DNA from: Streptomyces sp. yr375 | Lineage (GTDB): Bacteria > Actinomycetota > Actinomycetes > Streptomycetales > Streptomycetaceae | Length of the DNA: 64,000 nt | NCBI RefSeq assembly: GCF_900110755.1 | Contig: NZ_FOFF01000020.1 | Coordinates: 1-64,000 of the forward strand | Reading direction: 5' to 3' | Shown: piece after piece, positions 50,836 through 59,956 of the stretch | Position numbering within the stretch: the stretch's first letter is position 1 | Layout: the number at the start of each line of letters is the position of its first letter | Notes under the pieces: generated by a model | The model's database searches: none | What the model saw: the letters and a program-made list of their open reading frames with translations, nothing else | Told to the model about the DNA's origin: nothing | Translations under genes and position numbers: made by a program

Positions 50836-50952
50836 GGCGTCACCCTACTGCCGTACACGCAGCGGTGATCAACCAGTGGCCAAAGCCGGGCGCCCGCCCC
50901 TGCCGCCGCGTACGCCTCATCCGCATGGTCCGCCTGGTCCGCGTGGTCCGGT

Positions 50953-52038
50953 TCATCCGACCACCGCGGCCCGTACGCACAGGACGTCCGGCAGGTGCGA
51001 GGCCAACTGCTGCCAACTGTCGCCGTCGTCGGCGGAGGCGAACACCTCGCCGTTGCGGTTGCCGAAGTACACGCCGGCCGGATCCGCGTCGTCCGTGCGG
51101 AGCGCGTCGCGCAGGACCGTCCCGTAGTGGTCCTCCCGGGGCAGGCCGGCCGTGAGCGGCTCCCAGCTCCTGCCCGCGTCCGCCGTGCGGAAGACCCGGC
51201 ACCGGTGATCGGCGGGCACCCGGTCCACGTCGGCGTTGATCGGGAACACGTACGCCGTGTCCCCGCGGGTCGGGTGCGCGGCGACGGCGAAGCCGAAGGT
51301 GGAGGGCAGACCCGCGCCGATGTCGGTCCACTCCCGGCCCGAGTCGTCGCTCCGGTAGACCCCCCAGTGGTTCTGGAGGTAGAGGCGGTCCGGGTTCACC
51401 GCGTCCCTCGCGACCTTGTGCACGCACTGGCCGAACTCCGGGTTCGGATCCGGCAGGAACACCGCGGACACACCGGAGTTGGACGGCGCCCAGCTCGCGC
51501 CGCCGTCGGTCGTGCGGAACACCCCGGCGGTCGACACGGCCACGGTCACCGCCTGCGGGTCGCGGGCGTCGGTGAGGACCGTGTGCAGGCCCTCCCCGCC
51601 GCCGCCCGGCACCCACTTCCCGCGCGTGGGGTGCTCCCACAGCGGGCGCACCAACTCGAAGCTCTCGCCGCGGTCCTCCGAGCGGCACAGCGCGGCCGGT
51701 TCCGTGCCCGCGTACACCACGTCCCGTTCGGCCGCCGCCGGGTGCAACTGCCACACCCGCTCCAGCGAGGCGTCCGTGTCCCGCGGGAACCTGACGGCCG
51801 GTTTCGCCGGTTCGGTCCAGGTCCGGCCCAGGTCGTCGGAGTGGAACACCGACGGGCCCCAGTGCGCGCTGTCGCCGCCGGCCAGCAGCCGCGGGCGGTC
51901 ACCGCGGGTGTCGATGGCGACCGAGTAGATCGCCTGCGCGTTGAAACAGGGGGCTTCGTCGAACCCCCACGCGCCGCCCCGCCGCCGCCCGATGAACAGG
52001 CCTTTACGCGTGCCCACGGCGAGCAGTACCTCACTCAT
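50953..52038 (-). CDS. Sialidase-like/BNR-repeat beta-propeller protein
   Basis: A 361-aa protein of the exo-alpha-sialidase-like (BNR/glycosyl hydrolase) propeller class. Asp-box-like blades recur: SDDLGRTWTEP, SEDRGESFELV, TTDGGASWAPS, SDDSGREWTDIG, TADAGRSWEPL and SADDGDSWQQL, i.e. six S/T-x-D-x-G-x-x-W units. No signal peptide, so it is probably cytoplasmic and not a real sialidase. ATG 52038 follows a near-perfect Shine-Dalgarno GGAGGTGATC, predicting high expression. Confidence 0.87.
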   Translation of the reverse strand: MSEVLLAVGTRKGLFIGRRRGGAWGFDEAPCFNAQAIYSVAIDTRGDRPRLLAGGDSAHWGPSVFHSDDLGRTWTEPAKPAVRFPRDTDASLERVWQLHPAAAERDVVYAGTEPAALCRSEDRGESFELVRPLWEHPTRGKWVPGGGGEGLHTVLTDARDPQAVTVAVSTAGVFRTTDGGASWAPSNSGVSAVFLPDPNPEFGQCVHKVARDAVNPDRLYLQNHWGVYRSDDSGREWTDIGAGLPSTFGFAVAAHPTRGDTAYVFPINADVDRVPADHRCRVFRTADAGRSWEPLTAGLPREDHYGTVLRDALRTDDADPAGVYFGNRNGEVFASADDGDSWQQLASHLPDVLCVRAAVVG

Positions 52039-52317
52039 GCCGATCACCTCCACTGTGTCCTCGACCTCTTCGTCCCAGACACCAGCCAGTCTGCACCCCG
52101 CCACTGACAGTCACCTCTGGACAGTTCGTCGCCGCAGGTCACAGCGGGGACGGTGGGCCGGGACCGCATGACATCGGCCACTTTCGCCGGGACGCCTGCG
52201 CGGGCGGTGCGGCCATGGGAACGTCGGGACGAGGGAGTCGTCCTGAGCATCCGGCCCGCCTGCCCCGTATGGGAGGGCGGCCGGGATGTTCATGTGCTCA
52301 TGAGGAGGAAGCCTTCG

Positions 52318-52899
52318 ATGGCGTTCCGTGGTCCGAAGGTGTGGCTGTGGCGCTGGCGGCGCAATCCGCTCAAGCGTCGCGCCGACATGGTGGAGTCCTG
52401 GGTCGTGCTCGGGGTGTGGGCGCTGACCGTCCTCGCCGGGGTGCTGGCGGGGTTGACGACCGCAGGGTCCGTCGAACACGGCCTGGCGCGGGAACGCGTC
52501 GAGTGGCGACCCCTCGTGGGGCGACTGTCCGAGCAGGCCCCGGGCAAGGTCGCCGCGAGCGGTTCCGCCAGCGGCGATCGGGTGTGGGCGAAGGTGGGCT
52601 GGACGGGGCCGGACGGCTCCGCGCACACCGGCCAGGTCCGCGTCGGCCCCGGCAGCGCGGCCGGCACCCCGGTCACGGTCTGGACGGACCGCCAGGGCCG
52701 CATGGTGACCGAACCGGCCACCGCCGCCCAGGCCAGACTCCGCGCCTCCCTGGTCGGCGGCGTCGCCGGCGTGGCCGCGGCGACCCTCCCCTTCACCGGC
52801 GGCCGCGTCCTACGAGGCCGCCTCGAACGCCGCCGAGTAGCCCAATGGGACACCGACTGGGCCCACTTCGACACACTCTGGGGCCGCCCGACAGGCTGA
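52318..52899 (+). CDS. Rv1733c-like membrane protein
   Basis: A 193-aa protein: basic Trp-rich start (MAFRGPKVWLWRWRRNPLKRRAD), one membrane helix (about 27-50), an extracytoplasmic domain (about 52-140), a second helix (about 144-166) and a short cytoplasmic tail. This is the layout of the Rv1733c family of Mycobacterium and Streptomyces, of unknown function. ATG 52318 has AGGAGGAA about 8 nt upstream and is preferred over ATG 52300. Confidence 0.82.
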   Translation: MAFRGPKVWLWRWRRNPLKRRADMVESWVVLGVWALTVLAGVLAGLTTAGSVEHGLARERVEWRPLVGRLSEQAPGKVAASGSASGDRVWAKVGWTGPDGSAHTGQVRVGPGSAAGTPVTVWTDRQGRMVTEPATAAQARLRASLVGGVAGVAAATLPFTGGRVLRGRLERRRVAQWDTDWAHFDTLWGRPTG

Positions 52900-53000
52900 T
52901 CCGGCATGGGAGCTGGGCGGGGCGGAGGTTTGACGGCACGGCGGGCGTCCGACGTCCGGGCGGAGCCGTGCAGCCCCGGGGCGGTCGGTCGGCTGGCTGG

Positions 53001-54980
53001 TTACGTCTCCTTCACCAGCGCCCGGCACAGCCTCAACAAGGCCTCGTCTCTTGGGATGTCGTGGCTGCGGTGGCCGCCGGGGCGGGTGGTGGTGTGGCGG
53101 CGGTGGAGGGTGAGTTCCGTCGCGGCCAGGTCGCGTAGTGGTGCGGCGGCCGTGGGGCCGAGGGCGGTGAGGCAGGCGGCTATGGCGGTGCGCGTCGGGG
53201 GGTGCTCTGCCCAGGCGGAGCGCAGCGCCCCGCCGACGGCCGGCTGCACCTCCCCGGTGATCCGGCAGACCGCGCATCCGGCCGCCGCCCGCTCCGCCCC
53301 GTCGCCCGTCTCGATCACCCGGCGCAGCGCGGGCAGCGCAGGGTGGGCCTCGGGGCCGAGCCGTTCAAGCGAGCGCGCGGCGAGCGCCCGCTGCCGGGGA
53401 TCCTCGTGCCCCAACTCCCGTAGCAGGACGGGCAGGACGGCGGAGGCGTCACCCTCGACGGCCCACAGGGCGTCCGCCGCAGCGAGGGCGTGTTCGCCGG
53501 CCAGCAGCCCACGCAGCACCGGTACGGCCTCGCGCGCACCCGCCCCGAACGCGCCCAGCGCCTCGAGGGCGGCCGGTATGTGCCGCTCCCCGGTGCCGGT
53601 TCGGGCGGCGGTCAGCAGCCGCAGCACCTCGGGCACGGCCGCCGCGTCGCGCAGTGCCCGCAGCGCGGACAGCAGCGGCGTAGCCGTGTCGGGGGAGTCG
53701 AGCGGCACGGCGGCGAGCGCCCGCCGCAGGGCCGGCACGAGCGGGGCCGCCGGGGCGCCGAGGTCCGCGACGGCGGTTCCCAGGTCCCGGGGAACGACCG
53801 GCCCGGCCAGCACCTGGGCCAGGACGGGCACCGCCCGTGCGTCCCCGCTCCTGGCCAGCGCGTGCAACGGCCCCGCGAGCAGGGGCGTCTCGGGCCGCCA
53901 CCGCCGTATCCACTGGTCGGGGCGCGCGGCCACCAGCGCGTGGAGGCGGTCGGCGGCCGGGGCGGCGAGCGTGAACAGCTCGGCGAGGACGGACACTGCC
54001 GTGTCCTGTAACCGCCCCTCGTCCTCGCCCGCCTCCGGGCGCAGTTGCTCCCCGATCAACGCCACCGTCGCACTGTGGTCGCCCCGCCACTCCCGCAGCA
54101 GCGCGGCGGCCAGCAGCACGGCGTTGCACCGGTCGGTCGGGCAGGGGCTCCGCAACTGCCCGTGCAGCAGGGCGATCCGGTCCGGCAGCCGGTCGTCGAG
54201 CGCCGTGTGCAGGGTGCGCAGCAGCCGGGTCCCCTCCTCGTCCGACGGTCGCAGGCGCCGTAACCGGTCGACGAGGGAGTGCACGGCGGACGCGCCCGCC
54301 GCGCCCGGGCGGCAGGGGTGGTGCGCGGACCGCTCCCCGAGCAGTCCGAGGACCGTCGGCACCAGATCGGCCGGAAGTCGCCCGGGAGCGCAGGTCGCGA
54401 GCTGGCCCAGCGCGGCCAGGCGCGGTCCCGGACCGTACGGCGGACCGCTCTGCGCGGCGAGCAGTTCCACCGCCTCGGCGGCCCGCCCGGGATGCCGTCG
54501 CGCGAAGTGGCCGAGGTTCTCGACGAGGACGATCACGAGCCGGTCGTCCCGCTCGACCGCGAGCCGCTCCCGTAACAAGGCGAGGACGCGTGCCGGTTCG
54601 TCGAGGAACCGCACGACCGCCGCGGCCGCCGCCCGGCGCACCCCCGGGTCCGGATCCCCGGCAAGCCGGACGAAGACGTCGGCGCCCTCCTGCACGGCGG
54701 CGTCCGCGCACTCCCCGATGCTCACCAACAGCTCCACCAGCCCGCCCCGCTCCCGCACCCGCTCGTCGGCGGCGAGCGCGAGTAGAAACGGAACGCAGGC
54801 GAGCGTCGAGTCGTACACCTTGCCCTCGTGGTGCACCGCGTCGTACATGCGGTCCAGCGCCGCCGCCCGCTCGCCGGGCTCGGCGGAGGCCAGCCCTCTG
54901 AGCAGCGCGGGCACGTCCCGCGCGCTGCCGTACGCGTGTCGCAGTGAGGCCCAGTCGATCTCGTCGATCCCCGTGAACAC
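53001..54980 (-). CDS. HEAT-repeat protein
   Basis: A 659-aa protein of stacked HEAT/PBS-lyase-type helical repeats (for instance DPRQRALAARSLERLG, VLPVLLREL, DPGVRRAAAAAVVRFL). GTG 54980 gives the start VFTGIDEIDWASLRHAYG, typical of Streptomyces members, and has GGGGGAGG 5 nt upstream; a GTG at 55037 is less likely. No catalytic domain or membrane segment is seen, so a scaffold role is likely. Confidence 0.85.
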   Translation of the reverse strand: MFTGIDEIDWASLRHAYGSARDVPALLRGLASAEPGERAAALDRMYDAVHHEGKVYDSTLACVPFLLALAADERVRERGGLVELLVSIGECADAAVQEGADVFVRLAGDPDPGVRRAAAAAVVRFLDEPARVLALLRERLAVERDDRLVIVLVENLGHFARRHPGRAAEAVELLAAQSGPPYGPGPRLAALGQLATCAPGRLPADLVPTVLGLLGERSAHHPCRPGAAGASAVHSLVDRLRRLRPSDEEGTRLLRTLHTALDDRLPDRIALLHGQLRSPCPTDRCNAVLLAAALLREWRGDHSATVALIGEQLRPEAGEDEGRLQDTAVSVLAELFTLAAPAADRLHALVAARPDQWIRRWRPETPLLAGPLHALARSGDARAVPVLAQVLAGPVVPRDLGTAVADLGAPAAPLVPALRRALAAVPLDSPDTATPLLSALRALRDAAAVPEVLRLLTAARTGTGERHIPAALEALGAFGAGAREAVPVLRGLLAGEHALAAADALWAVEGDASAVLPVLLRELGHEDPRQRALAARSLERLGPEAHPALPALRRVIETGDGAERAAAGCAVCRITGEVQPAVGGALRSAWAEHPPTRTAIAACLTALGPTAAAPLRDLAATELTLHRRHTTTRPGGHRSHDIPRDEALLRLCRALVKET

Positions 54981-55140
54981 GTTGTCCTCCCCCGGACGAA
55001 GTGCGAGAAGCGCCAACTGATCACGAGTCTGCACCACGCCACTGACAACGAATCGGAATCGAGCGATGACTCACAGGTGAGAACGATCAGTTCGGGACGG
55101 GAGGCCTCCGCTCCAGGATCCCGTCCGCGACACACACGGC

Positions 55141-55185
55141 GGCGGCCGTACGAAGCGCCGGGTGGGGACGCTTCGTACGGCCGCC
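55141..55185 (-). terminator. Terminator after the PL3 pectate lyase gene
   Basis: A perfect 17-bp stem (55141-55157 with 55169-55185) with an 11-nt loop, 30 bp beyond the pectate lyase stop on the - strand. No T-run follows, but the stem is long and G+C-rich. Confidence 0.8.
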
Positions 55186-55215
55186 TTCTCACCGTGGGGG
55201 GAACGGTGCGCGGGA

Positions 55216-56055
55216 CTACTTGTAGGTGATGTCGGACGACGAGTACTTGCAGTAAGTCCCGTCCGCGTCGGTGCCGTTGGTAGTCGGCTCCTTGCCCGTG
55301 TTGTTGCCGATGTACTTCTGGCACGGGATGATCTTCTTGCTGCTGTCCCCGACGATCGTGATCTTCTTCAGGGTCGCGCTGTCGCCGTAGTTGGTGTTGA
55401 TGCCGACGAGCTTGCTTCCCTTGTACGTCGCCTCGATGGTGTTGAGGTTGATCGTGCGCTTGTACTGGCCGCTCTTGCAGTTTCCGCAACTGCGCACGAA
55501 CGTACCGAAGTTCCGCGCGGCGAAGTTCGAGACGTTCAGCGTCCCAGCGCCGTTGAACTGGAATATCTTGTCGCTGGCCTCCTTCGCCCCGCCGCCGGAG
55601 ACGCTGTAGACGTTGGACGACGAGGAGCCGAGGAAGGTCGCCGCGTCCTCGCCGACGTCCTCCCACCAGACGTTCTGAAGCGTGCAACTGCCCTTGCAGT
55701 GAATGCCGTCGGCGGCGGGCGCGCCGATGATGACGTTCTTCAGGACGGCGCCGGCCGCGAGTTCCAGGATCGGGTCCTGGTCCTCGCTCTGGCCGCCGGT
55801 GCCGAGGTCGCCGCTGCCGTAGAGGCGCTTCATCCCGTAGTCCTTGGTGCCGGAGACGGGGATGGTGGCGGTGACCGCCTGGCTGCCGTTCGCGCTGGGC
55901 CAGGTGGCGGCGCTCGCGGGGGTGAGCGCCCCGCTAGTCATGATCATCCCAACCGTGAGGCCGACGGCGGCCAGCCCGCCGGTGAGGGCGCGCCCACGGG
56001 TGCGCCCACGCGCGCGCCGAGGTGCAGGTGTCGGTGAGAGTGCTGGTGAAGTCAT
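55216..56055 (-). CDS. Secreted pectate lyase, family PL3
   Basis: A 279-aa secreted enzyme: basic N-region, hydrophobic core and ASA-A cleavage near residue 50, then the PL3 beta-helix (ADGIHCKGSCTLQNVWWEDVGEDAATF, typical of PL3, with Cys pairs; RSCGNCKSGQ). PL3 cleaves polygalacturonate by calcium-dependent beta-elimination. GAAGG lies 9 nt before the ATG. It follows the PL1 gene on the same strand by 85 bp and shares the upstream control region with it. Confidence 0.92.
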   Translation of the reverse strand: MTSPALSPTPAPRRARGRTRGRALTGGLAAVGLTVGMIMTSGALTPASAATWPSANGSQAVTATIPVSGTKDYGMKRLYGSGDLGTGGQSEDQDPILELAAGAVLKNVIIGAPAADGIHCKGSCTLQNVWWEDVGEDAATFLGSSSSNVYSVSGGGAKEASDKIFQFNGAGTLNVSNFAARNFGTFVRSCGNCKSGQYKRTINLNTIEATYKGSKLVGINTNYGDSATLKKITIVGDSSKKIIPCQKYIGNNTGKEPTTNGTDADGTYCKYSSSDITYK

Positions 56056-56140
56056 GTCGCGATGCCTTCTTCCAGAGCCTTGAGGGTTTTGAGGGTCTTC
56101 GGAGTCTTCGGAGTGGGGGTGGGGGCGGTGCTCCGGGCGG

Positions 56141-57118
56141 TCAGAGCTTTCCGGCGCCCGCGCCGGACGTCACCGAGGCGACGACGGACGAGGCGGGCTC
56201 GGCGGTGTAGCTGTACGGCGGCTTGGTGAACGTCCCGACCTGCGAGACCTCGGTCGCGGCTCCGCCGAGGTCGTTGCCGGTCAGGTTGGCGTAGCCGTCC
56301 GCGTCGCTGTCGCGGCTGGTGGTGACGGCGACCACCGTCGAACGGAAGACGTTGTTCTCGACGAGCATCTGGGCGCCCATGCGCGAGTGGACGGCCGTCT
56401 CGGCCCCGACGACGTAGTTGTCGTAGAAGTGGCCGGTGCCGAAGCGCAGACTGGGGATGCGCGAGTAGACGTTGCTGAAGTAGTTGTGGTGGTACGTCAC
56501 CCTCAAGTGCCCGGTGTCCTGGCTCGCGTTGTTGTCGCTGTGGCCGACGAGCGAGCCCTTGAAGTGGTCCTTGAAGGTGTTCCAGGACACCGTCACGTAG
56601 TCCGAGGCGTGGTTGATGTCCAACAGGCCGTCGTAGTAGTCCTTGTCGTGATCGCGGTCGGCCGAGAAGGAGTTGTGGTCGATCCACACCTTCGTCGAGG
56701 CCTGCACCTCGATGCCGTCGGCGGGCTTGAGCGGCTTGCTGATGTTCAGGTTGCGGACGACGACGTTCGTCACCTTCTTCAGCCGCAGCCCGCCCCCGGT
56801 GAACCCGGACGACGAACCGACGCCCAGGACCGTGGTGTTGGACCCGATGTCGACCTGACCGCTCAGCGGGACAAGGGCGTTGACCTTCACGACCTTCGCC
56901 GCGCTGCCGGCCACCGCGGTCCTGAAGGCGGCCTCGGTCGAGACGGTGACCGCGGTGGCGCTGCCGCCGCCGGTCGTGCCGGCGCCGAACCCGACCGGCG
57001 AGCTGTCGGCGGCACCGGCCGCCTGGGGGAGCGCGAGGACCGCCGCCGTGCCGAGAGCGGCGGCCACCGCCATGAGAGCGGACCTTTGCGCGTGTGTACG
57101 TGGGGGGCTTGTGCGCAT
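56141..57118 (-). CDS. Secreted pectate lyase, family PL1
   Basis: A 325-aa pectate lyase with a signal peptide (to about AGA-AD, residue 37). The PL1 fold signatures are present: VWIDHNSFS (vWiDH), YHHNYFSNVYSRIPSLRFG with the RxPxxR catalytic Arg, and VHSRMGAQMLVENN. Calcium-dependent lyase on polygalacturonate. ATG 57118 is preceded by AAGGGA. First gene of a two-gene unit with the PL3 lyase, divergent from the arabinan/xylan genes. Confidence 0.93.
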   Translation of the reverse strand: MRTSPPRTHAQRSALMAVAAALGTAAVLALPQAAGAADSSPVGFGAGTTGGGSATAVTVSTEAAFRTAVAGSAAKVVKVNALVPLSGQVDIGSNTTVLGVGSSSGFTGGGLRLKKVTNVVVRNLNISKPLKPADGIEVQASTKVWIDHNSFSADRDHDKDYYDGLLDINHASDYVTVSWNTFKDHFKGSLVGHSDNNASQDTGHLRVTYHHNYFSNVYSRIPSLRFGTGHFYDNYVVGAETAVHSRMGAQMLVENNVFRSTVVAVTTSRDSDADGYANLTGNDLGGAATEVSQVGTFTKPPYSYTAEPASSVVASVTSGAGAGKL

Positions 57119-57448
57119 GCGGGTGCGTCCCTTCGGGGAGGCAAGTGACACATGTATGTGAATGACGTACGTATGACTGAACGTCGTGCACGGGCAGTGC
57201 GGCCCCGTGTGGGGGTCGGTGCGAGATCGGTGCGAGCGGCTCGGTCACACTGCTGAACGGAACGTAGGGGGTAAGCGCTTTCTAGTCAACGCTTTGCGCA
57301 GAACGTATTCGGCCACCCCTGCCCGGCTCCGGCCAACTGGCAAGGGCTTCCGGGCAGTTGGCGTGGGAGCGCTTCCATGGCAGGCATGCGCATGCCACCA
57401 TGCGATGCGCACGCTTCCCTTCATGGCCTGTCAGAGAGGGGCGAGTCG
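57119..57448. promoter_or_regulatory. Divergent control region of the pectinase and arabinofuranosidase genes
   Basis: 330 bp without a gene. It contains AAGCGCTT (57273-57280) within GTAAGCGCTTTC, the type of site LacI-family sugar repressors bind, and TGGGAGCGCTTCCA (57364-57377), one base off the CebR box TGGGAGCGCTCCCA. The CebR-like site lies 71 bp before the GH62 start; the other lies about 155 bp from the PL1 start. Together they suggest sugar-controlled expression in both directions. Confidence 0.7.
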
Positions 57449-58546
57449 ATGCCGACTCCGCGCACGCGTACGTTCACCGCAGGGCTGGTCCTGCTCCTGA
57501 TCGCCGTCACCGGCCTGGTCCTGTCGCCGGGGCCCGCCGGCGCGACCACCACGTCCCCGGAGCGGGCCGGGCCGCTCCCCGGCTCCTTCGCCTGGACCTC
57601 GACGGGGCCGCTGATCAGCCCCAAGCCGGACGCCACCCACCCGATCGTCTCGGTGAAGGATCCGACGGTCTTCCGCTACAAGAACCGCTGGCACGTCTAC
57701 TTCACGACTGCCAACACCGCCGGGGCGTGGAGCCTGGGGCACACCAGTTTCACCGACTGGTCGCAGGCCGCCGCCGCTCCGCAGACCTTCCTCGACACCA
57801 ACCCGAACATCGGCAACCGGTACGCCGCCGCACCCCAGGTGTTCTACTTCGCGCCGCAGAAGACCTGGTACATGGTCTACCAGACCGGGCCGCCGTCCTA
57901 CTCGACCACCAAGGACCCCGCGAACCCCGCGAGTTGGAGCGCGCCGAAGTACTTCTTCGACGCCGAGCCGCAGGTCGTCCTCGACAACAAGGGCACCGGC
58001 GGCTGGCTGGACTTCTGGACCGTCTGTGACCGCAGCGACTGCTACCTGTTCTTCTCGGACGACAACGGCCACCAGTACCGCTCCCGCACCACCCGCGCCG
58101 AGTTCCCGAACGGCTTTGGCGACACCGAGATCGTGCTGTCCGAGCCCAACCGCTTCGACCTCTTCGAGGCGAGCAACGTCTACCGCCTCGGCGACAGCGG
58201 AAAGTATCTGATGCTGGTCGAGGCGCTGGCCACCGGTTCCGACTGGCGCCGCTACTTCCGGGCCTGGACCGCCGACAGCCTCGGCGGCACATGGACCCCG
58301 CTCGCCGACACCGAGGCCAACTCCTTCCTCCGGTCCGACAACGTCACCTTCGCGGCCGGTCAGTCGGCCTGGACCACGGACTTCAGCCACGGCGAGCTGA
58401 TCCGCGACGGAGTCGACCAGACCCTCACCATCGACCCCTGCCGACTGCGCTTCCTCTACCAGGGCATGGATCCCGCCGCGAGCGGCGACTACTCCCAACT
58501 CCCGTGGCGGCTCGGCCTGGTGACCCAGACGAACTCCACCTGCTGA
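57449..58546 (+). CDS. Secreted alpha-L-arabinofuranosidase, family GH62
   Basis: A 365-aa secreted enzyme: signal peptide (about 1-34, ending AGA-TT), then a five-bladed GH62 domain (SFAWTSTGPLISPKPDATHPIVSVKDPTVFRY with the catalytic Asp; FDLFEASNVYRL with the acid Glu; LRFLYQGMDP). It removes arabinose side chains from arabinoxylan. No carbohydrate-binding module is attached. ATG 57449 follows AGAGGGG. A CebR-like operator lies upstream and a CE1-CBM2 esterase gene follows 73 bp later. Confidence 0.92.
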   Translation: MPTPRTRTFTAGLVLLLIAVTGLVLSPGPAGATTTSPERAGPLPGSFAWTSTGPLISPKPDATHPIVSVKDPTVFRYKNRWHVYFTTANTAGAWSLGHTSFTDWSQAAAAPQTFLDTNPNIGNRYAAAPQVFYFAPQKTWYMVYQTGPPSYSTTKDPANPASWSAPKYFFDAEPQVVLDNKGTGGWLDFWTVCDRSDCYLFFSDDNGHQYRSRTTRAEFPNGFGDTEIVLSEPNRFDLFEASNVYRLGDSGKYLMLVEALATGSDWRRYFRAWTADSLGGTWTPLADTEANSFLRSDNVTFAAGQSAWTTDFSHGELIRDGVDQTLTIDPCRLRFLYQGMDPAASGDYSQLPWRLGLVTQTNSTC

Positions 58547-58619
58547 TTCCGCCCGCCTGCCCACTCATACGCACCTCACGTACGACGTCCCCCGAGCCGC
58601 TACAGAAAGGGACAAGCAC

Positions 58620-59939
58620 GTGTCCAACTCACCTGCGAGAGCGCTGCGTTGGCTGTGCGGGGCACTGATGCTCCTGCTCGCCGCCGCCCTGCTCACCGCC
58701 CCCACGGCCACCGCCCGACCACAGGCGTCCGCCCGGAACCAGGCCGCCGCGCCGGTCCCCGCCGCCACCCTCACCGAGGTCACCGGCTTCGGCGCCAACC
58801 CCAGCAACCTCCAGATGTACGTGTACGCACCGGCCACCGTCACCGCGCACCCGGCCGTCCTGGTGGCCGTGCACTGGTGCGGAGGCTCGGGACCGAACAT
58901 GTACACGGGCACGGAATACGCCCAACTCGCCGACCAGTACGGGTTCGTGATCGTCTACCCGTCCGTCACGCGCAGCAGCAAGTGCTTCGACGTCGCCTCG
59001 CCCCAGGCGCTCAGGCGCGGCGGCGGCAGCGACCCCGTAGGCATCAAGTCGATGGTCGACTGGGTGATCGCGGCCTACGCCGCCGACACCAGCCGCGTCT
59101 ACGCCACCGGCATCTCCTCCGGCGCGATGATGACCAACGTCCTGCTCGGCGACTACCCCGACGTGTTCGCCGCCGGCGCGGCCTTCTCCGGCGTGCCATT
59201 CGGCTGCTTCGCCACCACCGACGGCTCCGAGTGGAACAGCGCCTGCTCCGGCGGCACCGTGATCCACACCGCGCCGGAGTGGGGCGCCCTCGTCCGTGCG
59301 GCCTACCCCGGCTACACCGGGAGCCGGCCGCGGATGCAGGTGTGGCACGGCACCGAGGACGACACGCTGCGCTACGCCAACTTCGGCGAGGAGATCAAGC
59401 AGTGGACCGATGTGCAGGGGGTGAGCCAGACCCCGGCCGCCACCGACACACCCGCCTCCGGCTGGACCCGTACCCGGTACGGCGGTACGGGTGACCAGGC
59501 CCCGGTGGAGGCCATCAGCCTCCAGGGCGTCGGCCACAACCTGTACGCCTGGGGCATGGCCGCCCGCGCGCTCACCTTCTTCGGCCTGGACGCTTCGGGC
59601 CCGGCTCCGCAACCCGAGCCCGGCAGTTGCCGGGTGACGGCGACGACCAGCGCCTGGAGCACCGGTCTGACCGCCTCCGTGACCCTCACCAACACCGGCG
59701 CCGCCACGGTCAACGGCTGGCAACTCGGCTTCACCCTGCCCAGCGGCCAGACCATCACCAACGGCTGGGGCGCCACGTACGCACCGGCCTCCGGAGCGGT
59801 GACGGCGACGAACGCGACGTACAACGCGACGCTCGCCCCCGGCGCGAGCGTCACCATCGGCTACCAGGCGAACCACACGGGCAACAGCGCGGCACCGGGA
59901 GCCTTCACCCTCAACGGGGCTGTCTGCACGAAGAGTTGA
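58620..59939 (+). CDS. Secreted PHB-depolymerase-type (CE1-like) esterase with C-terminal CBM2
   Basis: A 439-aa secreted esterase: signal peptide, alpha/beta-hydrolase domain (HWCGGSGPNMYTGTEYAQLAD; nucleophile in ATGISSGAMMT; SLQGVGHNLYAWG for His), a Pro linker at about 325, and a family 2 carbohydrate-binding module with Cys at both ends (SCRVTATTSAW ... GAVCTKS). Such enzymes are acetylxylan or feruloyl esterases. GTG 58620 follows AAAGGGA. It complements the GH62 enzyme just upstream. Confidence 0.88.
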   Translation: MSNSPARALRWLCGALMLLLAAALLTAPTATARPQASARNQAAAPVPAATLTEVTGFGANPSNLQMYVYAPATVTAHPAVLVAVHWCGGSGPNMYTGTEYAQLADQYGFVIVYPSVTRSSKCFDVASPQALRRGGGSDPVGIKSMVDWVIAAYAADTSRVYATGISSGAMMTNVLLGDYPDVFAAGAAFSGVPFGCFATTDGSEWNSACSGGTVIHTAPEWGALVRAAYPGYTGSRPRMQVWHGTEDDTLRYANFGEEIKQWTDVQGVSQTPAATDTPASGWTRTRYGGTGDQAPVEAISLQGVGHNLYAWGMAARALTFFGLDASGPAPQPEPGSCRVTATTSAWSTGLTASVTLTNTGAATVNGWQLGFTLPSGQTITNGWGATYAPASGAVTATNATYNATLAPGASVTIGYQANHTGNSAAPGAFTLNGAVCTKS

Positions 59940-59956
59940 GGTTTCCCCTTCATGGT

